From NCBI GenBank assembly GCA_022592435.1, contig JABYQS010000009.1, positions 452,920 to 516,919 on the forward strand: a stretch of DNA of 64,000 nt, read 5' to 3'. This document shows, piece by piece, positions 10,063-22,700 of the stretch. The notes beneath the pieces are model-generated. The model was not told the origin of the DNA and did not search any database. It saw nothing but the letters and a program-made list of their open reading frames with translations. Source of the stretch: Cerioporus squamosus. Lineage: Eukaryota; Basidiomycota; Agaricomycetes; Polyporales; Polyporaceae. The position numbers and the translations under genes were made by a program. Position 1 is the stretch's first letter. The number at the start of each line of letters is the position of its first letter.

Positions 10063-11860
10063 TCAGACCTCAACAGCCGTGGTAGACGATACTATGTGAA
10101 AGTTCCCGCGTGAGCAACAGACTAAACGCCGTTCAGCGTGGACGAACTCACCGGAAGCTGCAGTCTCCCGCTCTCTTCTCCTCCCATCGTCTCGGGCCGC
10201 GACGATGACAGGTAAGATCCGCTGCACCTCCCCCCAGCGGTCCTCGTACACCTCATAATCCTCATTCGGCGGATTGACCTTGGACTCCCAGTCGAGCCAC
10301 GTCCCATCGATTTCCGGGAACAGTCGCGACAAGTACAACGCAACCTGCGCCGGGCTCGCAATGGGCAAAGTGCTGACCCACAGCTTCTGGAGTTTGGACG
10401 TGCTCCGCTCTCCCTCAAGCGCGGCGTAGAAGCGCTCCGGAATGATTGCGACACCATCCCATGTCTTCGGAGTGTCCGCAGCGTACGCCCAACTCGCGGC
10501 GTCGAACGGGATCGCAAGCGTGTGCAGGTCCGGACAGTGCACGGCAAAGTATGCGAGGGCGTCGATATGGAGCGCGACTGGTTCGGCCGAGCGGTAGCAC
10601 CAGTCCGTGTGCGCGATCCGGAGGTCCTGCATGCGCGGCCAGGCCTTGGCCATATCGCGCGCGAAGTCGTTGTTGAGTGCGAAGTTCCAAGGCGGATATA
10701 TTGCGAGCCGCTCGAGCGCGACGAACTCGTAGATGGGGCGGAAGTCGTCGGCTCTGGCAATCACTCGAAGCGTGACCGCATTCTCCAGTTGCTCGAGAGC
10801 AGTACTGGGGTTTGCTGGCTTGATCGTCAGGGCTTTGAGGGTATTCGGGTCGAATTGACGGCGGATGTAGGTGAACAGCGTCGAGATGGGCTCGCCAGTG
10901 GGTACGACAGTGAGCGCGAGGGTGAAGTCCGGGACGTGCGGCAGGGGCATCAATTTGGCAAATGACCTGTAAGAGCGCACAGTCGCACTGACTGCAAACG
11001 ACTCCACGTTTTCGAAGACTTTTGACCTGGGTTGAGACGACCACCGTAAGGAGTCAGGGAGGCATATGTGCACGGTCTGCAGGGAAGGGAGGGTGGCGAT
11101 ATGGAGAAGTGCATCCTCTGTGATTTGTATCCCAGGGACAATCAACTTCACCAAAGAGGACATGCTGCAGAGGAATGAGGAAAGCGCGGGTGAGAGTGTC
11201 GACGGCTTGAAGCCATTGAGTTTGAAACTCTGCAGGTGTGTCTGAGTGGAGAGGAGAGACAGGGCAGAGGAGATCGCCCCATGATTCTCGACGTTGCTCG
11301 GCCATTCCTGTTCGAAGACGCGGAGTTCTGTCCCTACCAAGGACAGGAAGTACGGGAGACCAACGTCGCCCAGGGCGAGACTGTCGTATTTCACTTGACG
11401 CAAGTTCGGGAACAGCACGAGTTGAGGACGACGTGCGCAGATGGCCTGGAAAGCCTCCGGGGTCAAGCTCGGCGGAATCCCTGGTAACATGACCCCGATG
11501 CTCCTGACATAGGACGCATACTTGATGAAGGTCTGCCAGTCTTCCGTCCGAAGGACATGCGAGAAATGCTGTCATAATGTCAAGTTGGTGTAGCAATGGT
11601 GCATGGCAGGCACTCACGATATTATTCTCGTCGGACAGTACAGCGTACTCCGGGAGGCATCGAATAAGCGGGGTCAGGTGGGCCAAGTGAGACCACAGCG
11701 TGCGGAGTGCTGGCTCCTTGAAGGCCTTGCAGCACCGGGCGAGAGACGCAAGGACGTCGTCATCCGCGAAAGCGCAGACAGTCCGAAAAACTTCGCCGAT
11801 GTAGAGTACTTTGCGAGCAGCGACGGTCGCAGACGTGTCCGCTTGGGTTGTCTCTGGCAT
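10063..11860 (-). CDS. F-box/LRR-like protein (paralogue 3)
   Basis: Exon 1 is 11860–11618 and exon 2 starts at 11568. The intron is only 49 bp (GTGAGT…GACAG), in phase 0, joining DENNI to HFSHVLRTEDWQTFIKY. The product is about 582 residues if exon 2 runs to the stop at 10063. A good GTGAGT donor at 10151–10146 suggests one more small intron, so the last ~30 residues are uncertain. The F-box-like part is KVLYIGEVFRTVCAFA and VLASLARCCKAFKEPALRTLW; the rest is leucine-rich with MAKAWPRMQDLRIAH and YFAVHCPDLHTLAIPFD, both shared with paralogues 1 and 2. A predicted role in SCF ubiquitin ligase targeting is inference. Its start is 368 bp from the divergent carrier gene. Confidence 0.82.
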
Positions 11861-12228
11861 GCTTGCTTCGACGGTCTTCAGCGTAGTTGACGATGAGAAC
11901 GACAGTTTCTAGCCGGTGCGTGGGGCTGCGGCGGTGGTGGTAGCAAGAAAACAACACGCAGAAAATTTTGGATGAAGACTGTGCGCCGCCATGGTGTTCC
12001 GCGTCGGAAAGGCTTGGAATGGAGAGCTCGTCGTCGGCCGCAGCGACGACCGACCCTATTAGGGGTACGCCCCGCAAGCGCTCGGCGGCATGGCACAGCC
12101 ACCGCGCGACATGCCGCACGCATGATCGCGCAATCGGCGCGCGCGTGTGAGCACTCAGAGCAGCGAGCTCGCTGTCCCTCCCGACTTCCATCTCCTCCTT
12201 TTGTGCCCTCTCCGCACTGTTCGACACA
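11861..12228. promoter_or_regulatory. Divergent intergenic region between F-box gene and carrier gene
   Basis: These 368 bp separate two divergent starts and must hold both promoters. The carrier side has a pyrimidine-rich run just before its ATG (TCTCCTCCTTTTG, about 12191–12203), a common feature of fungal transcription starts. No clear TATA box was seen. Confidence 0.5.
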
Positions 12229-13772
12229 ATGGACGCGTCGACGATTAACGAGCTGCTTGCGGGAAGCGTCGGCGGCGCGGCCCAGGTCATCGTAGGGCAA
12301 CCACTCGACACCATCAAGACCCGCGCGCAGACCGCACCCAGTCAGTCCTTTCCGTACGCGTGATGTACGTGTGAGCTGAGCTTTGACATGCGCTTTCTGC
12401 AACCCAGAGGGAATGTTTGTGAGTAGCGCGCCGCTCATGCGGTGGATGGGTTCACTGAGAGGTGGATGCGCAGAAAGGCCCCATGGACATCCTAGCACAG
12501 ACGTTGAGGAAAGAGGGGTTCTTCGCGCTTTATAAGGGTGCGTGCCCTAGTTCTGCACCGTACATTGTACTGACGGGGCGCGCGCAGGCATGGCCAGCCC
12601 ACTAGTCGGTATCGCAGGCGTGAACTCGCTGCTCTTCGCCGCATATGGTGTTTCGAAGCGCATCATCTCCCCATTTCCCCAGCTCTCCCTCAAGGAGACC
12701 GCCTTGGCCGGTGCTATGGCAGGCGCCGCAAATGCCATCCTCGCGAGCCCAGGTGAGAGTATGCAGCGTGCGGGTAGGCGGAGGGGAGGTTGACCGGTAC
12801 TGGCAGTTGAAATGTTCAAGGTGCGCATGCAAGGCCAGTATGGTTCTCCGGGAGACAAACGCTTGCGCGCGGTGGTCAGCGAGATGTGGAGGGATTGGGG
12901 ACTCAAGAAAGGGATCATGCGCGGGTACTGGGTCACCGTCGCGCGAGAGATTCCTGCCTATGCTGGGTGAGTGCCCGCATCCTACAAGCCAAAGTGCGGC
13001 TAACTGATTTTGTTGCCCAGGTTCTACACTGGTAAGCGCGGGAGAGCTTTGACTACAGTCGAAGTGTGCTGACGGGTATAACCAGCGTTCGAATTCTCGC
13101 GGAGAAAGTTCAGCCAGAAGTACGGAAAGGAGATCCCAGTATGGGCTCTGCTGGCTAGCGGATCAACAGGAGGCGTACGTATCCCACTTCGGCTCGTCGC
13201 ATACTCGAGCTGATGCCTCCGCAGATTGCATACTGGCTAGCATGCTATCCCCTCGGTACGTTCACATGGTTGACCTGCTGACAACACTGCCTCACATCAC
13301 TGTACAGACGTCGTCAAGTCGCGGATACAACTACGGGCGACCCCACCCGAAGGCACGCCCGTGCAGTACATCGCACACGAGATTAGGACGGTCATCGCGG
13401 AGTCTGGCGCGTAAGTGCATCTTTCTAGAGCAATATTGCAGCCGTTGTACGATACTGACATGGGTACCTCTCAACAGGTCTGGTCTGTTCCGCGGTCTCA
13501 CTCCGTCATGTAAGTTGAGGGCATATATCGAGCATTGCGGCTGACTTAACTGACCTTGTCTTTCCTCACGTAGTATTGCGGAGGTGAATCGGTCGATGCG
13601 GCCTCGCTGTATGATAGAAGACTGACCCTGGTGTATTACAGCATACCCGCCGCCGGTGCGACATTCGCAGCGTTCGAGCTTACAAGAGGTATGTTTTCTC
13701 GGGGTACATTGTTCATAGTGCCGTTGGCTCATCGACTCCGCAGAATACCTCAGGGAGATTACAGGAGTTTAA
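12229..13772 (+). CDS. Mitochondrial carrier family (SLC25) protein
   Basis: Thirteen exons fit: 12229–12340, 12408–12418, 12474–12537, 12588–12752, 12807–12966, 13021–13031, 13086–13174, 13225–13255, 13308–13410, 13478–13509, 13574–13583, 13642–13688, 13744–13772. All introns are GT–AG. The sum is 864 nt, exactly 287 residues plus TAA. The protein has the three carrier repeats, each opening with the signature PxDxxK type motif: PLDTIKTRAQ, PVEMFKVRMQ and PLDVVKSRIQ, with GFFALYKG and GLFRGLTP after repeats 1 and 3. It should span the inner mitochondrial membrane six times and exchange a small metabolite. The sequence most resembles the carnitine/ornithine/basic amino-acid carrier branch (Crc1, Ort1, Ymc1), but the substrate is not decided by what I can see. 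Three exons are only 10–11 nt. Confidence 0.92.
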
Positions 13773-16700
13773 GCTGCGATGGGCGACAGACGTATGTACT
13801 TATGGACCAGGAGAATCTAGGAATCAGACGTTGCTTGGATCTTTTCCTTGGACGTCCAGTATAAGACCGGATAAGTGAGTGTACCAGCTGGATTGCTAAT
13901 TGCACGTATGCTATTACAGATTATCGGGGACTATGCTTGCTGAACTCAAGCTGGTCGTAACCGAGTGAAGATGTGGTATGTACTTCTGGTGAGCATCTCT
14001 ATTGCAATGTATCTCGCCTTGCACCACGCCCATGCGCACACATAGGTTCGATCACGGCGGTTGTGCTCATTTTCCTTCCTTCGCCTGCCTTCTTGTGTAC
14101 CTTCCAATCCACGGTCCACTGTCGAGTCCCCGACATCATCGCGTACGGTCCGTTCGGCGATCAGAGTACAACATGGTAAGCACCTCGCCCGCCATCCTCC
14201 TTCCGCCCGGCCGTAACCTTAACGACGTACCGTAGCTATCCAATCACCCGTTCCCCAATCTCCCATGGCGACTCACGGTCCGATCGTTTGCACGGTCACT
14301 TCACGGGTCTACGTTCATGAAAGTTCGTGCCGGACTTGGACTAGGAGTACTGATCTGGGTGTTATCCCCCTGCCCTATTGCCGGAACGCTGCCTACAAAC
14401 TATTCGCACCGTGGACACTGTATTGACTCGTTGCCTCGCTCAATTGGGTGTCGTGCTCGTCTCCGCAGTCTTTGCAGTCGGGTAGTCTTGGTGGCAAGTT
14501 CTGGGGAGCGAATGAGTTCCACAGAGGCCCTACTTCAACGTTCCTGACCCGTGTTGACGCATCTAAAACCTGACGGGATTATCAGGCTGCCGTGGGCAAC
14601 ACAAAAGCGAGCCTCTCGTTTATTTCCACTGGCTACCTTCGGGTCTGTCAACCGTGTATCTACCGAGTTTTCTACGCGACGCGAAAATGCAAACACGCAC
14701 CGCATCGTATACCTCCCACCCAATAGTCAATAGCCTGTAGCCAGTAGCCAATCGACGATCCACCGCGTCATTCGTCTCCGTAATCCGCCTTGCCAGGTCT
14801 TCCCTCGGCGCGTCGGGAAGTCGGGACGTCGGTCCCAAGTCTCCTCGTCCTCGGGATGCCTTGACCCCGAACGGCCAGCCGTTATCTCACCAAGCGGACG
14901 CCGCGAAACCCTCCGAAGTGTTCCCTCCTGAAGGCCACGGAGAACGGTCCATGTTCCGCGCTTCAAGATAACCACGTAGTGCATTTGTACATAATGGCCG
15001 TCCTACCCGACAGGTTATTGCCGTGTTGGAAGCACCGGGCCACGCAGGCGGACACGATCCGCGAAAGCCTAAAGCGACACCTGGCGACAACGCTACGCCG
15101 GAAACACTCACTCGTTAGTAGTTACTCACCTCTGCCGAGGGAAGAAGCACAGGGCTGAGGGCGAGAGCGTTGCACCGAGTGCTAAGACGCGGACCCAGGA
15201 CCGTATCCCGACGCGAGAAGCCACAGTGAACATGCGCGTCTCGAGGGACACAGATGGCTCGGGCTCACCGCGGGAATGATTGCGGGGTTAACCAGCGTGG
15301 GGACGAAGGAGGAAGGTCGGAGGCGGCGCGATAGTGGCGGGTCTGTCCGAACGCCCGACCTACGTGCAGATTTCACGACCTGTGCAGGCCAATGGCGTGC
15401 ACGAACGAGTCCGGTCGAACAACGACGACGCGCCGATGTACATACAGCAGGCTCCTGCCGCCCGAAGTTTGCGTACGAGCGCAAGGCACTGCGCGCCTCG
15501 TATGTCGTCCTTGCTTCCTGTCTTCGTCCGATCGGATGGCGCGCGGCGTAAGGACGAGTTCGTGTATGTTTTCTTCTGTCCGCTGCCTTCCTCACGCTGC
15601 ACGGATATTTGCATCAGCATGGTGCGTCGATGACCAACACCGACGAGTCTCACCAATCACACCCGCCCCTGACGCGTAAAGAAGACGTACTCACAGGTGT
15701 CGCCCGCTTATGTTCCATGTCGTACGTACCGCCTACGCCGCTTCAGAGTCGCACCTTCTCCTATCGCCCGATCCCAGATTCGCACACGCCCACGTACATA
15801 TGCACATGCAGCGGCGCATTCCCGATATCCCGAAGTTCCTATCGCGATACCGGCCAGATAGAGTCGTCCAGACTCGCGATTTTGCGAGACAACGATGTGT
15901 TCGCAGCTGTTCGCAGATGCCGTCACCGTCGTTCACGCGAGCGCCGGCACCGTGCGCCGTTTCCCATTGGTGTGCCGGACCCGTGCGCGAGCGAGGGAAC
16001 CCGCAGGAGCCAGTAGACGAAGAGCGTTGGGCGAGCCAATGGTGGGCGTCGGGGTCGGATCCTCGGAGCCTTTCCGTCCTGCGACCAGTGAGAACGCATG
16101 TCTGCCTTGAGTTCGTGGCCAGTAGACGCGAGATTTACGTTGCGGCGTTGGTGTTCGGTCCGAGGGAAACAGGACACGACATGCGTTAGAAATATGGTCG
16201 GAAGGCGTCACTTATCCGAGGAGCGACAAGTCTGAAGGAGAATGTTCGGAAACCACTTGTCATGTCGTGAATCACAAGCTAGGAACGATGCGGGAGAGGG
16301 AGAGCCGTGGAGGATGATCCCAGCCACAGGACGGCGTACGGCGCGAGGATCAGGTGTGGCGGGTGGGCACGGTTCGCTGGCGTTGAGTGGGATGTTCCGA
16401 GGTGACCGACCCCGAGCCGGTAGCTTCATGAACGTCTGAATGACAGCTATGACGGAGGATGCTCCTCGAGGGTCATAGGAAGGCAACTCGACATATCTAC
16501 ATTAGAGTAGTGCTGGTGGTCCGCTCCTGGGCACGCGCGAGTCAGCATGACGCAATGAGTAACACGATTAAAGTTCGTACCTGCGCCCGGCGTCGACGAC
16601 TGCCTAAACAGCGAAGAGATGTCCCCAGTCTCTGAACACGCGGAGATGAGGTCGGGGCTGTTGGAGAGACTTTGCGTCGCTGCAGTTAGACGGACAGACA

Positions 16701-19700
16701 GACAGCACGGCACGCAACCTTCTGTGTGCAACGACGTCAGTTTGCATGTCGCGTATCCAATGGCCGTGCAAGCCATACCATCCGCGCCGAGATGAACAAA
16801 CATAGGCTCCCGTTCACACAGGGGGACGTGGCTCGGCCTTTGCTCCTCCTTCCAGGCCGCCGCCACCCATCTCTTGTTGATGCTCGGCGGAAGTGCGACT
16901 GGGACCTAGCAGTGATGCTGTTGCGAAACACGGTGATGCAAACGCGAGCCAGTTGATGTGAGTGTGCTGACACCTTCCAAACAGGTAGTGAACTGCGCGG
17001 AAGAATACCCGATGACGTCGGGAACATCTCACATTCGCTGCGTGCCGGATGTTCAGGCGAGCCACCCTACGGCAGGTATCCAGGGCGAGGAGCCCCTCGA
17101 ATGCCCTGGACACAGCGGCACTCCATACTGATGAGAGAAGCATTGGCAGACATGGGCATGACAACGATTCAGGTCCGTAGTCGTTCAGCACGTCTATGCC
17201 CAAATGCTATCTCTGCGTAGAACCTCCACGCACACTGTATCACGACAAAATAATGGACGAATCACGTACCTCTCGTCCTGCTCTGTCTGCAGAACCATTC
17301 AAGCGGTCGTCCGGTCTCATGCAGGCAGCTCGGCATTCACAAAGATACGCCAGACGTCGTCTCCACCCGGAGGCTGGATTGCTCCAGATCGCTCGCCTTG
17401 CCATGACCTGGCAGATGCAGGACCCTATGCGTAACTCATTACATGCGGTGCTTTCGCTTCGGTAAGGAACAAACATACCATACAGAGTTCAGCCAGCGCC
17501 AGCTCCCCGGGTTGACTCGCTGGTGGTCGTCCAAGGTTCCAAGAGCACGAGGCACAATCACAGACAGGCGGTGTCTTCGCAGACCGCTGTCTCTTCTGTC
17601 GAGCAGGACATGTGCTGTTGGACTTCTATTCATTAAGACCCAGGAGTCGCCCGGGATCCCTCGCGTCGCGCGGATCATTCTGGATAACCCTTACCACCAT
17701 AACTCTGTCAAGACAAGGGTTAACCTCCAACATCTGCGCACAGAGCGTTCTCAGTACCTACCGACCATGCCAACGTCGATGGCCGCGCATCCCAGTGGTG
17801 GAGCGCATCCAACAGAATGACCGACCAATCAGTTTCACCTGGACCCGCAGCGATTCACCTGTCCTCCTTCCTCCGGTCGCATCGTAAGATCGTGATCCTG
17901 TTGCACGCAACAGCAGGCGCACGTACACGCCACGACGTTCGCCTCCACCTTCGCAGCAGACATGCTTCCAGCAGTGGCGGTCGTCTCCGTCTCCATCTCC
18001 GCGGCCCCGCTGTGCACGCATGCTGGCATGAGCGCAAGTCTTCGCGCGCCTCCGGCCACAACGAGCCCTTCTAGCGGGAAGAACCGTCGGTCAGCAGATG
18101 CAGCTCTAGCATGCGTACAGACACCGATGCACGGCACGCACCTAGACTGGAACGGATAGAGCGATGCCTCCATCCCAGACACCCACAGATAGCGATGGTC
18201 GCTGTCCGACTGCAGCCGGCGGCGCGTCTCCCCGGCCTTCAGTGCTCTGTGCGGCGAGCGTCGGGGGCGTAACGTACTGATGCTTCTGTCGCCGAGGCCG
18301 ATGTCGCTGTGTCTGCCGGCTCCACAGACACAGACGCAGACGCACCTGGCCGAACCCGCACAAATGTTGCACGCCGGCGCGAGCCGCGTCCCGGGAACAG
18401 AGACATGTTAACACCGATTTCTTCTACTGCTTCCCAGACCGCACCTGCGACCTGGACGTCCACATACATCGACATAGGCACGGGAAGAAGCCGGACGGGG
18501 CGGCATGCACACCGCCCGACACGCAAAACCTGGTGTCCAAGTGTTCAGAAGGCGAGGGTCTCGTGCGGATCGTCGATGATTGAGCAGCGACAGCAGCAAT
18601 GCCCCAGAGCCCTCCAGGTGGGAGCTCGAGTCTGGGGAAATAAGCTCCATCCTCGGCACGACCACACGACCGCACGCACGAACGCGAACCCCGCCTAGTG
18701 CCGCAGTTGCGGGGAACGCGCCTCCCCGGAGAGGGTGTGTCTGCCCCATGTCAAGTCATTCGGACGCCGACCGGCCAGGATGTTGGAAACTTGGAATATC
18801 GAACGCGGACGCTCGAGCTACTGCTGCTGCGTACCGGCGACCAGCAACTTGCGGGCATAAACTGGTCTCTCCCCGGTCTACCAGCGACAACATATCATGC
18901 AGGGACCGTCAGGAGATACCGTGCAGCCACAACCGCCCGCGGAAAGATCCAGGACGCAAAACGTAAGAATACGCCGGCGTCGCGCGTGGGCCGCTGGTGG
19001 GCAAGGGCATGCACTGGCAGGAGTAAGTGTGTGTTGGCCGACGTCGAGAGGTCTCCCGCAATGGACATGCAGGCACGAGAATCCGTTCTCGTATCACCGC
19101 GAACAGGACAGCCCGCGGAGTCCCGAAACGCGTCCTGTGCGGGGGCGACGCGGCGCGCCTTCTTGTCGCGCAAGCGTGAGTCGCTTCCTTCTCGTTCTGG
19201 CAACCCAGTCTGAGCAGACTGGGCACTGATAGATGCGTACGCACTGGAATGCCCCCATGTGCGACAGGACCAGGTTCGCGTTTGAGCTCGAGATTAATGT
19301 TGGGCACGCGCACCGGATGCTCGGGGGACGGAGGTAGGGCGGCAACGGAACGGAGCGGGTGTGGGGTATAATGACCAATGAACGCATCGGAGATGTAGCT
19401 GAGTGAGGGGGGAGGGTGTGTAGCGGGAGATGACGAGATGGTCGCCTGTCCGGAGACGAAAGGAGACAGCTGCAGGGCAACTGCTGCCGAGCAACTGCAA
19501 CATTCCGGCATTCTATTCCCGCCTGCGCCTGTGCCTGCGCCTTCCGTCCATAGTTGAGGTGTTGATTCTCCAGGAGGCACACCGCAGGAGTACTGCTGAC
19601 TGCTTGACAGGTGCCCGCAATAGCGACAGGCGACGGGGTGGACGAGTTGCGGCCTAGAGCGTGTGGCCGATGAATCTCCGGAAGAGCAGCTCGAGGAAGG

Positions 19701-22700
19701 ATGGCGAACACCAAAGGCGCAGAGAGAGACGAGCACTCGACCAGTCGGTCGGGAAACGAGCGACCGCTCGAGGTCCTGCCATCTCCCCAGAGAGAAAGCG
19801 TGGCTGGCCAGGCGAGCAAGGATCGTCGGTGGACATTGGACATCGCCCCATCCTCGCTCGACCACCGGGCACATGCACACTGATTATCGACCGACTTCGA
19901 CCCATCCTCGGTCTCGCGCTTTCTGTAGCGAGCGCTGCGTCCCACCCGCATCAGCAACTGCGCCTACAAATCCGCTAGCCACGCACCTGCACCTCTGACC
20001 ACTCTGTATGCAGTACTCAGCACTCAGTGTTCCATGCGTGCTCCGACGAGACGATCCCTCGGGGCGCCCACTGCCAGCCCCACCCTTCTCGTCCGAGCTC
20101 GCTCGCGTCTCCTCTTCGCCTTCCCCAAAGCGACGAACCAGAACCAAGAACCTAGGAACTGAATGCCGACCGAGGCCAGACCTCCGAGCGATGTCGATAG
20201 TCGATGTAACACCCCCATGCCGCGGGCCCTTCTTCTTCCTCTTCCGCGTGCGTCCGTGCATGCCCCCGTGTCCGCGCCAGGGCGCAAAAGTTCAATATAC
20301 GACTGAATTGCGCCACTGCCCGCTGCTGCCGTGCGAAGGGGGGACTTGACCTCTACCCCGCACTTCTCGAATTCGAAGTCCCATCTGCCCCGTAGCGACC
20401 GCACCCCGCACGGGTGCCGCACACATGCCGTAAGATGCCATGACCGACTTGGTGGGAATGGGTGCTGTCCCGTTGACACTGGCAGGCAACGCCGGACGCC
20501 AGACGCGCATGCACCAGTGTCCTCGAGCTCCTGTCGTGGGGCGGGGCTCCTAGGTCCTCGCGGATCCGGGGCATCGCAACAGCGCCAGACAGACAGCTGC
20601 TCGACCTGTCCGGCATACGAATACGCATATACACACCGAACGCCCGCGCGCACCCGCAAACAGCAACACACGTCGAACACTGGACAGTAGACGGCAGGAG
20701 CACATGGCCCTCCGCCCGGGGACACAGATCTCAGACCTGCAACCTGTGCCTGTCCTTGTCGCCCCTCCGCGTCGCCAGGAGTGATCATCATCGCACGACG
20801 CGCACCTAGCAGAACCTTGTCAGCCCCAGACACCGGCACAGGCAGAGCGCCCGGACGTTTGCGTTAGCAGCAGCACTTACGTGACCATTCCTCCCGTTAG
20901 CCAGCTGGAATGCCCGTTAGGTCCTAAGGGGCCACCGAAGCCCGATCTCGCCCACAGGCGCACACGCTCGCAGGCCAGTGACGGATGGCCGCTGTTCATG
21001 TGGCCGGGGTACAGAGTCAGAACCCTCAGCTTGGCCACACAGTTCTAGTCCGGGGTGTCGAGTGCGATCGCCATCTCCGTCTCCGTTTACGGCCATGCGA
21101 TGGTGACAAGTCACGACGACCGGGGTCATGCGCGCGCAACAAGCTCGGGCTAGAACCGCGTCTTCGCTCATCACAGTCACTCCGGGGCTGCATCTCTGCC
21201 ACGTCCACGTACGAGTAACCGAGCCACAGTGAGCCACAAGACACTCGACTTGACGCGCTTCGCGGGTCTGCAGACCTCCCGCACCTGACTCGCGTGCCGC
21301 CGGTGACTGCAGATCGGCTCGGGTGCAGTGGGACTCGTTGGTTCAAGTTGTCGGTTTTATGTGGACGGGCGAAGGCCTGCTGAATCATGGGGTGAATGCG
21401 TCGTGAGTCACCAATGCTCCAGTCAGCAGCAGCAGCAGCAAGCGAAGAATACTCACGCAGGACGAAGCAGCAGCCGGCAAAAGGAGGAGACGTAAACCCA
21501 CGGCGGTCATGAGAACCGCAGGCGCGCGTTCGTGGTATGCGTTCTGCCCTGGAAAGGCAAACGATGCACCTGGTGTCCGAAGTGCTACTGCGGCAAGTGC
21601 AGCGTGCAGCGAGATGGCGACAAATCAGGGGCAAGGTGCACACCGGCCTGGCGAGAACTGGATGACAACGGGCTTCAAGGGTAGGATGTCATCGTCACCG
21701 GTTGCTCGTGTTCAAGGGCTCGGTATCTGGACCCCGCTAGCGTGGCAACGTTTTCCGAGACGCCGTGTAAGGAGCTGGAAGGGAAGTACGAGGGCCTTTC
21801 GTGCTGGTGAAAGCAGACGGAGGTGAGTATGCGTGGGTGCGGATCAACCTTCGGAAGTGGGGGTGGACAGCTAACCGTCGAAGAGTGACATAACGCCGTC
21901 GGCCGCGAGGCTTGCTGCGTTTATCCGGATCGCATGCGCATGCTTCAAATCTTACAGTTATGGGACGGAGCGCTGCGCTGCCAGCAGAATACTGGTTAAC
22001 CATGGCGGTAGAAGTTTGCAAAGCGTCCCGAAAACTTACTGTCAGGGTTGGCTAAGTTATCATGGTGCAGGCGGCTGGGGAGACGTTCCTCCAGTCCGAG
22101 CACCCGGTACTCGGGCAATCCATCTGGAGCAGCCGAAGTCGTTCAATTGAATGCACTGAAGATTGCAAAATGTAAACATTAGCCAACCATCGAGCCCTAT
22201 GACACGCTACGTAGGTAGCCACTTACGCGAGCACCCCTCGCGCTAGATATGCAGCGTCGGTGGACGCCAAGCTTAAGCGCAGACGAGTCTAGACTGGGTT
22301 GGAGCGTTAGATGATTGCATTGAGATTGAGGCAGCGGTAGCAGCGACACCCACGAGGACGAGTCGGTTGTTGATCACGATGACGAGGTGGCGGCGGCTCG
22401 ATAGCAGTGACGACGGAGGGCACCACATGGCCTTTGACCTGATCCTATCCTAGGATGGGATCAATGCAGTGGTCATGGTCTAGACCGCGGTTTCGACTTG
22501 TGAACGTCGGACTCACAGGAGGACGCCACAGTCCGACAGCGTCGCGACATTCACTTGCTGTGGAAGACGGGTTCGCAGGGTGTACCGTGGCAGCGGGAAG
22601 AGCGTCTCTGGGAGGACGCAGCGATTGCTCGTCCCATGGAAGCGTCCAGATGACCGCGTCGCGCGACTTTTGTCGGGGATTTACCTTGGCATATCAGGCG

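Noticed and set aside
18909..19957. Two long minus-strand open frames (323 and 287 residues) in the gene-poor block
   Set aside because: They overlap each other in different frames, have low-information Ser/Arg/Pro-rich composition, no domain and no supporting splice structure.
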